Notes: generated by a model not told the origin, from the letters alone. DNA of 64,000 nt from Anomaloglossus baeobatrachus (GCF_048569485.1 NW_027442251.1:124001-188000); one strand, 5' to 3'. Positions 32,726 through 43,946 are shown, counted from the stretch's first letter. Numbers and translations: made by a program.

Positions 32726-33261
32726 TCCTGAGCAGGTTGATAACCATTGGTTTGAGCATGGTAGGGTGTAGTGCGCATCTTCCTGCATCGGTAAAAGCTG
32801 CAGAAGTCCTTGAAGATTTCCGCTTCAAAGGCAGTGCCTTGATCTGTGAGGACTCTCTCTGAGTAGCCATGAGGTCTGCATAAGTGTGCTTGGAAGACCT
32901 TCGCTGCAGTATGGGCCATTAGATCTTTGACTTGTACCACAACCATAAATCTCGAGTAGTTGTCTACCATCGTAAGTGCATACGTGAGCTCGCCTCGATA
33001 TTCTGCAACAAAACTCCCTTTTTCGATTTCAGTTTCAGCAAACACTCCTCTTCCTGTAGAAAATATTTATCATTACCTAAGACAGTCATTCTAATGCATG
33101 ACAATATTAAGGCAATTTAGTTAAAACTTGTTTTAACTCACCTTTAAGGGGATTGATGTATTTCATGGTCAATCCAGGTTTGTCAGTGATGGCACTGACA
33201 TAATGTATGGCGTCTTTTTCGGGCGTTATCCTTTGCCTTTTCATTGTGAAAATCCAGTTGC
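32726..33261 (-). pseudogene. Gypsy integrase fragment plus SET exons, composite copy 3
   Basis: Minus strand: SET exon 1 at 33261-33142, SET exon 2 at 33053-32994 and the fused integrase core at 32986-32726. In this copy the codon after EYR is GGC instead of GGT, which keeps Gly but removes a possible GT donor. This favours reading RGEL as coding sequence that runs directly into the integrase piece. Confidence 0.65.
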
Positions 33262-35095
33262 CTATATCAAAGCAAATTCTACTACTTGGAAAGTATGCAG
33301 AAAATGAAATGTAGAACATATAACATCAACTGCTTAGGAACGCATCATAGGTTAGTACTTAAAAGGATATTGTCATGTTCTAGTCATAATGCAAGCTGGA
33401 CATTTTTCATGTTACCCTGTAATCGCCGGCCTGTTCTAATGCTCACAAGCCAAGATATAGGCTCAGCTGCTAAGGCTTCCCTCTGCCTTCTGAATGAAAC
33501 TTGAATATGTCTGGCTCACTGTGTATATAGCAGGTGCTCAGAAAAAATAAGAGTCAATTCAATAGAAATAGCTCTGGCACACTATAGTGATCAATAACGT
33601 AAGAAAAGAACTCTTGGAATGCTGAAAATTCTTTATTTGTGCAAAAGGATAATTCATCCAACGTTTCGACCTTGTTTTTAGGTCTTTATCAAGGATAAAG
33701 TTATCTAAGATCATAAAGGGTTACAAAACCATATAAACACGTAATTAGTACATAGTACAACATAACAGTACAATATATTGCTACTTGAGAGTACAATGGG
33801 TCAAATAACCATGATGCACATACAAAAAATTTTTCCAAAGCCATAGTGAAAACATTTGTACTGAGGAAAGAAAATTTCCACATGACCTATCTGGAGAAAC
33901 ATTCTGGATCAAACAACCAAAAATAGTCAAGCAGGTAAATACACACCTATATGGATAACAGGATGATATGTGTTCAATTGTATAGCGTCATTGCCATTAA
34001 GGTACAAATGGAAAACTTGCAATCCTATATAGTGAAGGAAATGAACACATATCATATCAAAGAACACAGGAACATGGGTGTGAGAAAAACCTCAATGTTT
34101 ATACTTTGTTCTTTATAATGGTGTGAACATGTATATGTCTCAGTACCTTATGCACTTGAGAATTCTAGTGAGTAGATGATGAAAGCCTATTTCAGAACTG
34201 GAATCGGTAAATAATTGTAGGTGGAATCTAAATGAAAAGATGGTACAAGTGTTATCATGACACGTGGGCTATAACACAATGGACCGTGTGACAAAGAAGA
34301 AAGGAGAGAAAGAAGAGGAAGAAAATGCAACTACCTGTAACATTACGTGATAGTCACTGGTAAGTATCACTTGACAATTCAAGTGAAAAAGGATTCCTTT
34401 ATTAAAGGGTTCTCAGTCGCCTCAGGATCATGAAATACTAGGGTAAATGATATGAGAATGGGTAAGAAGCACCACTAAAGGAAATATGAGATGCAGGACA
34501 TATATCTATAAACCCCTGAACTACATGATAGAAATAAAAAGAAGAAAAAAGAAAAAAAAGAAGAAAGAAGAAGAACACATAGAATGCGGAAAGAGAATGG
34601 GTACAACTACCTGAGTTACTGCAGGGAGGCCCCTGGTTGGTATTGTGAGGGTTAGTGGAATTCCTTCACTGAAGGGTTCTCAGTTGCCTCAGGTTCGTGA
34701 AAAATGCTATAGACAAATAATGCCCGGAGAAAAGGGGTTCATATACAGCGAATAATGGTAATACAAGGTACATGTGTCACATGTAATAGTATATATATAT
34801 ATATTGTACTAAGATCTACACCAGAAATAGAAAGTAGTCCCTCTGCCTTCTGTCTAGGTGCCCTGAGTTATGTCCTGTAAACTGTCACAGCGACCCAGAC
34901 ACACATGTGTAGTAGGGGAATATCCCTGCTGAGATGCCAGTGCTAGAGCACACGTTTGCTGTGGAGTTGAACGCTATGTGAGCAGTTCTTACCTTCAATG
35001 AGCAGAAGTCTCTTTTTTCAGATTTCAATATCTCTGTGGGTATCTGGCAGAAATATGGAATACTCTTTACTGCTAAGACCCTGTACACCACTCCC

Positions 35096-35677
35096 ACTAA
35101 AGGGGGCTTTACACGCTGCGACATCGCTAATGCGGAGTCGTTGGGGTCACGGAATTTGTGACGCACATCCGGCCGCATTAGCGATGTTGCTGCGTGTGAC
35201 ACCGATGAGCGATTTTGCATCGTTGCAAAAACGTGCAAAATCGCTCATCGGTGACATGGGTCTCCATTCTCGATTATCGTTACTGCAGCAGTAACGATGT
35301 AGTTCGTCGCTCCTGCGGCAGCACACATTGCTCCGTGTGACACCGCAGAAACGAGGAACCTCTCCTTACCTGCCTCAAAGCCGCTATGAGGAAGGAAGGA
35401 GGTGGGCGGGATGTTCCGGCCACTCATCTCCGCCCCTCCACTGCTATTGGGCGGTCGCTCAGTGACGTTGCTGTGACGCCGCACGAACCGCCCCCTTAGA
35501 AAGGAGGCGGTTCGCCGGTCACAGCGACGTCGCCGGGCAGGTAAGTATGTGTGACTGGTTCTGTTCGGTGTTGTGCAGCATGGGCAGCAATTTGCCCGTG
35601 TCGCGCAACAGATGGGGGCGGGTACCCACACTAGCGATATCAGGACCGATATCGCAGTGTGTAAAGTAGCCTTTAGT
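35096..35677 (-). mobile_element. MITE copy in composite copy 3
   Basis: An inverted copy of the element at 10982-11562 with the same terminal repeats and 19-bp hairpin. It differs from the other copies at several bases and by a few missing ones, in line with the earlier separation of copy 3. Confidence 0.7.
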
Positions 35678-36173
35678 CACATGACCAAGACTGTATCTGT
35701 GTCCCTACAACACACTTGAGACAAATGTGTGTGTGAGCCTGCATTGTGGGGTATATATAATATATTATAGAGCTGGGAAGGATCATTCTAAGCAGTGAGC
35801 TGTTCCAGTATTTGTAGGAAAATACCCAGTAGAAGCCTCAAACACAGCACCAATACCTCCCATCAGTATCCCACCACAGTGCCATGTAACCCATGCCCTA
35901 CACTCCCATCTACACCAATACTATACAGGCACAAACTAGTATATCTGACTAAAAACCCCCAAAATATGAAGAACGGCCTATAGTTGAGTGTGGATATAAA
36001 ATCTATGTGAGCAGAGCTAGAATAGAAATCACTGATCGCATTGAAGTCATTCTGACCATAAATCACCATGATATCAAGGTGAGGAGTTGTGTGTTACTGC
36101 TGGGAGGAAAGGGTTAACATTAACAGTGGAATATTAAGGTGCATTTCTGTGTGCAGTGTTACTAGTCAATGTA

Positions 36174-36375
36174 CAAATTGTCTCTCCAGTAAAGGAGACA
36201 AACTCTAGCACAGCGCCACCTATTGGAAGTAGCGATCCTAAAAGTCACAAGTGGATTTTCAACAATCCATTGCAATATGACTCAGGATATATAAGCCAGA
36301 TCAGAATCCCAATTTGCAGACACGGTGTTTCGGGGTGCTTGCCCCTCGTCAGTGCAAAGTATGGGGGTGTCAATG
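36174..36375 (-). mobile_element. 0.2-kb SINE-like insertion with a hammerhead ribozyme
   Basis: The other arm copies read straight through this point (for example tcaatgtaacaattcag at 18442-18458). Here about 200 bp is inserted between tagtcaatgta (36163-36173) and tagtcattgta (36376-36386), an 11-bp target duplication with one mismatch. A second exact gtcaatgta at 36369-36377 leaves the boundary open by a few bases. On the minus strand the order is short leader, hammerhead ribozyme (36358-36313), a TATA-like body, then a terminal hairpin gtctcc...ggagac (36181-36201). No protein is encoded. It resembles short non-autonomous retroelements that depend on Penelope-like elements, many of which carry hammerheads. 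Confidence 0.75.
36312..36360 (-). ncRNA. type I hammerhead ribozyme
   Basis: All conserved core parts are present on the minus strand. Stem I: TTTGCA pairs with TGCAAA (36358-36353 with 36318-36313), 6 bp perfect. Core CTGACGA (36352-36346). Stem II: GGGG/CCCC with a 6-nt loop. Then GAAA. Stem III: short ACA/TGT with a CCG loop. The cleavage triplet GTC ends at 36319, so self-cleavage is predicted between 36319 and 36318. Short stem III and this overall form match the minimal hammerheads known from Penelope-like elements. Activity is predicted, not shown. Confidence 0.85.
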
Positions 36376-36495
36376 TAGTCATTGTAACAATTCAGTATGA
36401 GCTGCTCTTGGTGCCGGGGGAGGGAGATGCTCTCCTGAGCAAGATAGATGGGGAATGAACATGATATCTATATAGTGTAAGGCAGGGGGTCTCAA

Positions 36496-36776
36496 ACTCG
36501 GCTGGGTGTATGGGCCGCACAGAGGAAAAAAATAATGTGGGGGGCTGCATTCTTTGCAGGACAAAGTGACATTTTTATTGGTACCATATATATATTTTTT
36601 TTTCACACACCTTTGGATGACTGATTTTCAACATTTTTCACTTGTTTATTATAACAAATGTGCACATTCTTTGGTTAAATCTAAAAAAAAAAAATTGATG
36701 TTAAAAAAAAGTTATGCCTTATTTTGTTTTTTTTACAGTTTATCCCTTTCTTTTAACTAATAGTCTTACAATTATG
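36496..36776. other. hAT-like end and AT-rich filler
   Basis: This begins with the hAT-like cagggggtctcaaac...gggccgcac phrase and continues through poly-A/T-rich sequence to the hAT transposase fragment. It contains no gene. Confidence 0.35.
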
Positions 36777-38085
36777 ACGCTAGCGTTTTGTGAAGGGAAT
36801 GCTTTGCCTACTTCCGTGACTATGGCCTTCCAGAACTGCTGCATTTTGGCTGACCTCTCCGCCTCGGGAATAAGAGACATAAAGTTCTCCTTGTAGCGTG
36901 GGTCTAACAGTGTTACCAACCAGTAATGATTGTCGGCCAAGATGTTCTTAACGCGAGGGTCACGAGACAGGCAGCTTACCATAAAGTCATCCATGTGCGC
37001 CAGACTCTTAACAGCCATCACTTCAATATCCAGACCAACACGATGACTGAACATGCTGTCCTCCTCCTTCTCCTCCTCCTCCTCCTCATCTACCCTGTCC
37101 TCTGGCCAGCCACGCTGAACTGAGCATATGACTGGTATGCATGTCATATCCTCAATTTGGTCGGAGAGTTGCTCCATGTCTTCATCTTCCTCCTCGTCAT
37201 AGTCCTCCACTGCACGTTGTGATGAGACGAGGCTGGGCTGTGTGTTATCACCCACACCCACTACTGTTTCTTGCTCCAACTCATCGTGTTCCGCCTGCAA
37301 TGCATCATGTTTGGTTTTGAGCAGAGACCGTTTTAGAAGGCAGAGAAGCGGTATGGTGACGCTAATAATGGCGTCATCGCCGCTCACCATCTTGGTGGAG
37401 TCCTCAAAGTTTTGGAGGATGGTACATAGGTCGGACATCCATCTCCACTCCTCAGGTGTTATGTGTGGAGTTTGACCCATTTCCCGATGGCTTAGGTGAT
37501 GCAGGTACTCAACAACTGCCCTCTTCTGCTCACATATCCTGATCAACATGTGCAGAGTTGAATTCCAATGCGTGGGGACATCACACACCAGTCTGTGAGC
37601 CGGAAGATGCAAATGACGCTGAAAGCCGGCAAGGCCGGCTGAAGCAGTAGGTGACTTTCGAAAATGTGCAGACAGGCGGCGAACTTTTACCAGCAGATCA
37701 GACAGCTCTGGGTATGAGTTTAGAAACCGCTGAACCACGAGGTTGAGCACATGGGCCACGCATGGAACATGTGTCAGCTGGCCTCGCCTCAAAGCCGCCA
37801 CCAGGTTCCGGCCATTGTCACACACAACCTTTCCTGGCTTTAGGTTCAGAGGTGTGAGCCAGTGATCTGCATGCTGTTTTAGAGCTGTCTACACCTCTTC
37901 TGCATTGTGGGGTTTGTCACCTATGCAGATTAGCTGCAGCAGAGCCTGTTGCCGCTTCGCCGAGGCAGTGCTGCAGTGCTTCCAGCTTGGGACTGGTGTG
38001 GAGGGTAAAGTGGATGAGGATGCGCAGGAGGAGGAGGAGGCTGAAGAGCATGACATTCCGGAGCTGTAGAGTGTGGGTGAAACCC
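36777..38085 (-). pseudogene. hAT transposase, middle part (minus strand)
   Basis: Minus-strand order: SWKHCSTASAKRQQALLQLI, GDKPHNAEEV, KPGKVVCDNGRNLVAALRR with a likely catalytic Asp, HVPCVAHVLNLVVQRFLNS, CDVPTHWNSTLHMLIRICEQ, then the acidic run and LLDPRYKENFMSL. The C-terminal dimerisation region is missing: the copy ends after QNAS at 36777. A TAG interrupts the frame after AEEV, where the partner at 43502-43946 has TGG (Trp). It is the same family as hAT-2 at 20178 and complements it, covering the middle that hAT-2 lacks. Confidence 0.85.
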
Positions 38086-38214
38086 TGACTGAGGTAGGGC
38101 CTGCAAACCTTGGTGTGGGAAGGACTTGTTCCGTTCCTCGCTCAAACTGGGTCCCAGCTGGGCTGGGCTGGGTCCCTACCCGGCTGGGTAGGGCGTTGTG
38201 GGGGGTTTGTCTAT

Positions 38215-38715
38215 CTCCGTTTGAGGTGAGTTTGTTTAAGTTAGCCTTTTCTTTGGCGTTTTTTGGAGCCCTGCGGGTTGGGGAGTTGGTATCGCCCAGT
38301 AAGGCGTTCCCCGGGGGCTTGGATTGGGGTGACATTATGTCAGTGGAAAACGGAGTTGAATTTTGGATTAGGAAATCGAAAACTGATCAGAGAGGTGTGG
38401 GTAGACTAGTCCGTTTGGGGATGGTTGTGGCATCTGATATGTGCCCGTTCAAGTGTCTCGGGAATTTTCAACAGATCCGTCCGAAGGTGGATGGCCCCTT
38501 ATTACATATATCTTTTTATCGAGATACCAATTTGTGAGTGTTTTTAGGGCATGTTTGAAGTCGTTGGGGTTAGATCCGAAGTCTTTCGGATTGGGGCAGC
38601 GACGGAGGCCTCTATATGCGGCCTACCGGAGGAGACAGTTAAGCAGATTGGTAGGTGGAAGTCGCAGCGCTTTAAGTCGTATGTACGTCCCCAGGTGGTT
38701 GTTGGCAATTGAGGG
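38215..38715 (+). pseudogene. tyrosine recombinase C-terminal part (Ngaro-like), left arm
   Basis: Segments FKLAFSLAFFGALRVGELVS, RKSKTDQRGVGRL, CPFKCLGNFQQIRP, then codons for an ATEASICGLP-type stretch and GRWKSQRFKSYVRP follow the pattern of DIRS-order tyrosine recombinases. The enzyme would integrate circular DNA copies. The copy is a fossil with a few breaks. The inverted partner is at about 43191-43501. Confidence 0.75.
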
Positions 38716-38869
38716 GAAAAGGGGGGGGGTATTAGGGTATTAGGGTAGCAATGGGGGGGGTGAGAGTGTGTGTTTTTTGTCAATTTGGTTTGGTGAGGCA
38801 ATAAAATGGTGTCGTCTGTACATTTTGTATTGCAGAAGCACCCCCCCTTCCTTCCCTGGTCTGGATCCT

Positions 38870-39423
38870 TGGCCACTCTTATGTGTATTGGGGAGCCCGA
38901 CGAGCGGACGCGAGATGGAACTGGAGACAGCTAGGTTTTGAGAAGGACCTGGCTCTCGTGCGATGGCTCGGTGTTCGGGGGTTAGGGTGCAGGAGGTGCA
39001 TAGATACGCCCGGTTGGACAGACCTCCTGACATCTTAGTGTTGCATGCCGGGGGGAATGATTTGGGTGGGCGTCCTTTTCGAATCTTGATAAAGGACATC
39101 AAACATGATTTGTTACGGTTATGGGCGTCGTTTCCAGGTCTAACGATAGTCTGGTCAGAGATAGTAGCGAGAAAGAGTTGGCAGAAAGCGCGGTCAGTTG
39201 ACAGGTTGAACAAGGCGCGGGCGAAGGTTAATAGGGCGATCTCGAAGTTTGTTAGTCGGAACGGGGGTATAGCAATACGGCATGTTGAGTTGGAAAGGAC
39301 GGAAGAGGAATTTTGGTTGGCTGACGGGGTACACCTTAATGCGGTGGGAACTGACTTATGGGCTCTTGGCTTGCAGGGAGGTATTGAGAGGGCCCTTTGC
39401 TTGCGGGGGGTCTCAGGCACTTG
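38870..39423 (+). pseudogene. SGNH hydrolase ORF of Ngaro-like element, left arm
   Basis: The frame shows ILVLHAGGNDLGGRPFR (the GGND block), then VWSEIVARKSWQKARS and a C-terminal LADGVHLNAVGTDLWALGL (the DGVHLN block). These are blocks III and V of the SGNH esterase family; the GHSYV block I codons lie at about 38872. In the partner at 42497-43051 the second block reads ARGND. The role in the element is unknown. Confidence 0.8.
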
Positions 39424-39856
39424 AAGGGTTTCAAGGTGCCTTCGTTGTGGTGTTGTTTATTGGTGGGTCCTTGAAGTTGGTTTAAAATTGGTTCGGGGAT
39501 TCATCCGGGTATGGATCCCCTCATTGGCAGAATTGATGGTCCCCTGGTGATTTTGGGGGGGAACCCCGACGGGGTATGTCGGGGCCCCTGGGGGTGTGGT
39601 TGGGGTTGACGGAGGATTAACCCTTATAATTTGGTGCTCCTGAGCCAGTGTGGGTAACGGCTGGGAGCAAGTTGAGGTTTTTTATTGCTCGGTTATGGGA
39701 ATCACCAGGGTTTTGGTAGCTTCAAGGACCTTACCACATTGCAAATTTAATTGGTTATGTATTCTTGTTAATAAAATGGCTGCTATGGCCAAAATTATCC
39801 AAAGATAAATTTGTGTCTGTGTAATTACTTTTAAATAAGAAATGGGAATGGAGGTG
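39424..39856 (+). other. Ngaro-like 3' UTR
   Basis: Non-coding sequence after the SGNH ORF, G-rich (39480-39620), with an aataaaatgg motif (39770). It has an inverted copy at 42065-42496. No gene. Confidence 0.5.
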
Positions 39857-40396
39857 TGGGGTATGAAAGGAAGACCGGAGTCAACAATTCCAGGGTCAAG
39901 CATGTTTATTTGCGTAAGCTTCGTTCCAGGGTAGAAAGGGTAAGAGTGCCTTTCAGAATTCGAAGTGGTCAGACTGTACGGACCACCAAGAACTGCAGGA
40001 GAGCTTGAACATCTTCCCATGGATTTGCGACATCCTCCCTCATCAGTTACGTAGGTAAGCAGGTTCTCAGCATTGCAGCCCATTTGTTGTCTTAAGTTAG
40101 TTAAGCGGGGTTAACTAACCTGTCAGTTCAGCCTCAGGTCTAAAGCAGAGGCCTGGACTCCACTCCTTACTCCTCACTCCACAACTCTCCTTAAAAACAA
40201 CTGACTCCTTTTTCCTGCCCCGGGGTCTCCAGACCCCTAGGTGGGCGTTTCCTTCCGTCTGGTCCTGCCCACTGGTGTGCCTGTCTTTCCCTAGGGGAGG
40301 TGACTAGGGTTTTCTGGTTGGCTTTGTGTGACTTAGGTGAGGGAAGTTGTTATGCGGGGGCCTATGTGTGACTATCTGCAGTGTCAGGGCGTCACA
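39857..40396 (-). mobile_element. LTR, TGTGACGCCCTG type, nested in Ngaro left arm
   Basis: On the minus strand it starts TGTGACGCCCTGACACTG at 40396 and includes an aataaacatg signal (39905-39914). The far end near 39857 is approximate. It is the same LTR group as 5259-6171 and 7295-8087. Because it is present in both Ngaro arms it inserted before the palindrome formed. No internal region. Confidence 0.6.
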
Positions 40397-40667
40397 TATG
40401 TATGTGTGTATGTCTGCTAAAGGAATCCGCACCGTCATATTTACAAACACAAAATTTTGCAGACACCTCATGTGACTCAGGGAACTTTGTAGACTATGTT
40501 TTAACAGGAATATTTAACCTTTACAGTTACTCTCCAAAAAACCTGCCTCCATTAAACTGAATGGAGGTGGGAGCTGCAAGTTATTAATAGCAGCTGTGAT
40601 TGGTTGCTATAGGAACAAAGGACATTCATAGTATAAGAAGCTTATGTGTGAGATAATATGATGTCAG

Positions 40668-41355
40668 TGGGGAGACAGATAGAGAGAGACAGACACAGAC
40701 TGAGAGACAAACAGACAGAGACAGATAGGCATAGACAGACAGGGAAAGAGACAGAGACAAACAGACAGAGGCAGACAGGGAAAGAGACAGACAGAGATAG
40801 ACAGGGAAAAAAGGCAGACAGACAGAGACAGAGAAAGAGACAGAGGCAGATAGGGAAACAGACAAAGACAAACATACAGAGACAGGCAGGAGAAAAGGCA
40901 GACCGACAGGGAAACAGACAGACAGGGGAAGAGACAGACAGAGAGAGACAGACAGATAGAGACAGACAAAGAAATACAGAGATAGACAGGGAAAGAGACA
41001 AACGGGGAATGAGTCAGACAGAGAGAGACAAAGAGAGACAGGCAGAGAGAGACAGGGAAAGAGACAGACAGGGGAAGAGACAGACAGAGACAGACAAAGA
41101 AATACAGAGACAGACAGGGGAAGAGACAGACAGGGGAAGAGACAGACAGGGGAAGAGACAGACAGACAGGGAAAGAGACAGACCTGGAAAAGAGACAGAC
41201 CTGGAAAAGAGACAGACAGACATAGAAACAGACAGCCACAAAGAGAGAAAGACAGACAGACACAGAGAGACAGACAGAGATAGAGAGACAGAGAGACATG
41301 GATAGAGATAGAGACACACAGAGACAGACAGATGACAGAGACTGGGAGAGAGACA
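40668..41355 (+). repeat. CAGA/GACA-rich microsatellite at palindrome centre
   Basis: About 690 bp of imperfect gacaga, gagaca and gacagg units with almost no pyrimidine-rich interruptions. It lies at the middle of the Ngaro palindrome, inside the 1-kb non-inverted spacer (40461-41460). The long Ser/Leu/Cys-rich or Arg/Asp-rich ORFs seen across it come from the simple repeat and are not genes. Confidence 0.95.
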
Positions 41356-41524
41356 GACAGAAGCATAAATCCCTAACTAAAACTTAACATTTAATGATAG
41401 TTTTAAAAGGTAAAAAAACACAAATCATGTAAATAGCATGACTCTCTTCTGTGCATAGAGTCAAAATTTTGTGTTTGTAAATATGACGGTGCGGATTCCT
41501 TTAGCAGACATACACACATACATA

Positions 41525-42064
41525 TGTGACGCCCTGACACTGCAGGTAGTCACACATAGGCCCCCGCATAACAACTTCCCTCACCTAAGTCACACAAAGC
41601 CAACCAGAAAACCCTAGTCACCTCCCCCAGGGAAAGACAGGCACACCAGTGGGCAGGACCAGACGGAAGGAAACGCCCACCTAAGGGTCTGGAGACCCCG
41701 GGGCAGGAAAAAGGAGTCAGTTGTTTTTAAGGAGAGTTGTGGAGTGAGGAGTAAGGAGTGGAGTCCAGGCCTCTGCTTTAGACCTGAGGCTGAACTGACA
41801 GGTTAGTTAACCCCGCTTAACTAACTTAAGACAACAAATGGGCTGCAATGCTGAGAACCTGCTTACCTACGTAACTGATGAGGGAGGATGTCGCACATCC
41901 ATGGGAAGATGTTCAAGCTCTCCTGCAGTTCTTGGTGGTCCGTACAGTCCGACCACTTCGAATTCTGAAAGGCACTCTTACCCTTTCTACCCTGGAACGA
42001 AGCTTACGCAAATAAACATGCTTGACCCTGGAATTGTTGACTCCGGTCTTCCTTTCATACCCCA
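41525..42064 (+). mobile_element. LTR, TGTGACGCCCTG type, nested in Ngaro right arm
   Basis: Inverted partner of 39857-40396, starting TGTGACGCCCTGACACTG. It includes aataaacatg at 42011-42020. The 3' boundary is approximate. Confidence 0.6.
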
Positions 42065-42496
42065 CACCTCCATTCCCATTTCTTATTTAAAAGTAATTAC
42101 ACAGACACAAATTTATCTTTGGATAATTTTGGCCATAGCAGCCATTTTATTAACAAGAATACATAACCAATAAAATTTGCAATGTGGTAAGGTCCTTGAA
42201 GCTACCAAAACCCTGGTGATTCCCATAACCGAGCAATAAAAAACCTCAACTTGCTCCCAGCCGTTACCCACACTGACTCAGTAGCACCAAATGGTTAGGG
42301 TTAATCCTCCGTCAACCCCAACCACACCCCCAGGGGCCCCGACATACCCCGTCGGGGTTCCCCCCCAAAATCACTAGGGGACCATCAATTCTGCCAATGA
42401 GGGGATCCATACCCGGATGAATCCCCGAACCAATTTTAAACCAACTTCAAGGACCCACCAATAAACAACACCACAACGAAGGCACCTTGAAACCCT

Positions 42497-43060
42497 TCAA
42501 GTGCCTGAGACCCCCCGCAAGCAAAGGGCCCTCTCAATACCTCCCTGCAAGCCAAGAGCCCATAAGTCAGTTCCCACCGCATTAAGGTGTACCCCGTCAG
42601 CCAACCAAAATTCCTCTTCCGTCCTTTCCAACTCAACATGCCGTATTGCTATACCCCCGTTCCGACTAACAAACTTCGAGATCGCCCTATTAACCTTCGC
42701 CCGCGCCTTGTTCAACCTGTCAACTGACCGCGCTTTCTGCCAACTCTTTCTCGCTACTATCTCCGACCAGACTATCGTTAGACCTGGAAACGACACCCAT
42801 AACCGTAACAAATCATGTTTGATGTCCGTTATCAAGATTCGAAAAGGACGCCCACCCAAATCATTCCCCCTGGCATGCAACACTAAGATGTCAGGAGGTC
42901 TGTCCAACCGGGCGTATCTATGCACCTCCTGCAACACCCTGTTCCACCCTAACCCCCGAACACCGAGCCATCGCACGAGAGCCAGGTCCTTCTCAAAACC
43001 TAGCTGTCTCCCGTTCCATCTCGCGTCCGCTCGTCGGGCTCCCCAATACACATAAGAGTG
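42497..43060 (-). pseudogene. SGNH hydrolase ORF of Ngaro-like element, right arm
   Basis: The right-arm copy preserves a longer continuous frame, beginning YWGARRADARWNGRQLGFEK, through PDILVLHARGNDLGGRPF, to the DGVHLN block. In both arms the ORF covers most of an SGNH domain. The recombinase end lies just beyond, at 43191-43501. Confidence 0.75.
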
Positions 43061-43501
43061 GCCAAGGATCCAGACCAGGGAAGGAAGGGGGGGTGCTTCT
43101 GCAATACAAAATGTACAGACGACACCATTTTATTGCCTCACCAAACCAAATTGACAAAAAACACACACTCTCACCCCCCCCATTGCTACCCTAATACCCC
43201 CCCCTTTTCCCCTCAATTGCCAACAACCACCTGGGGACGTACATACGACTTAAAGCGCTGCGACTTCCACCTACCAATCTGCTTAACTGTCTCCTCCGGT
43301 AGGCCGCATATAGAGGCCTCCTTCGCTGCCCCAATCCGAAAGACTTCGGATCTAACCCCAACGACTTCAAACATGCCCTAAAAACACTCACAAATTGGTA
43401 TCTCGATAAAAAGGACCCATCCTCGTGACATAATAAGGGGCCATCCACCTTCGGACGGATCTGTTGAAAATTCCCGAGACACTTGAACGGGCACATATCA
43501 G

Positions 43502-43946
43502 CAATGCGTGGGGACATCACACACCAGTCTGTGAGCCGGAAGATGCAAATGACGCTGAAAGCCGGCAAGGCCGGCTGAAGCAGTAGGTGACTTTCGAAAA
43601 TGTGCAGACAGGCGGCGAACTTTTACCAGCAGATCAGACAGCTCTGGGTATGAGTTTAGAAACCGCTGAACCACGAGGTTGAGCACATGGGCCACGCATG
43701 GAACATGTGTCAGCTGGCCTCGCCTCAAAGCCGCCACCAGGTTCCGGCCATTGTCACACACAACCTTTCCTGGCTTTAGGTTCAGAGGTGTGAGCCAGTG
43801 ATCTGCATGCTGTTTTAGAGCTGTCCACACCTCTTCTGCATTGTGGGGTTTGTCACCTATGCAGATTAGCTGCAGCACAGCCTGTTGCCGCTTCGCCGAG
43901 GCAGTGCTGCAGTGCTTCCAGCTTGGGACTGGTGTGGAGGGTAAAG
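43502..43946 (-). pseudogene. hAT transposase fragment (second overlapping copy)
   Basis: The minus strand encodes SWKHCSTASAKRQQAVLQLI, AEEVWTALKQHADHWLTPL, CDNGRNLVAALRRGQLTHVP and AHFRKSPTASAGLAGFQRHL. It matches 37567-38011 almost base for base on the same strand. At its 5' side it joins the 234-bp array at 43947; at its 3' side it joins the Ngaro arm. It keeps Trp where the other copy has a stop. Confidence 0.8.

Larger units (their letters stand above)
31111..36495. mobile_element. palindromic composite, copy 3 (centre plus right arm only)
   Basis: Centre 31111-33271 and right arm 33272-36495 match 13389-15551 and 15552-18560 of copy 1. The left arm is missing: upstream lies the U2 gene and its flank. 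The arm ends within the hAT-like motif cagggggtctcaaac (36483-36497), after which a different continuation follows (gggccgcac). This copy carries more single-base differences than copies 1 and 2 do from each other, so it separated earlier. Confidence 0.8.
38086..43501. mobile_element. Ngaro/DIRS-like tyrosine-recombinase element, palindromic fossil
   Basis: Left arm 38420-40460 and right arm 41461-43501 are inverted copies (pairs sum to 81921), separated by 1 kb with a CAGA microsatellite. The left side extends outward to 38086; the right side stops at 43501, joined to hAT sequence. Each arm carries the end of a tyrosine recombinase, an SGNH hydrolase ORF, a 3' UTR and a nested solo LTR. Ngaro-type elements are known to pair a tyrosine recombinase with an SGNH hydrolase. 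Reverse transcriptase and gag are absent. The element is broken with several breaks. Confidence 0.75.

Noticed and set aside
40626-41366. Long Ser/Leu/Cys-rich ORFs across the microsatellite
   Set aside because: They arise from CAGA-type repeats read in several frames on both strands.
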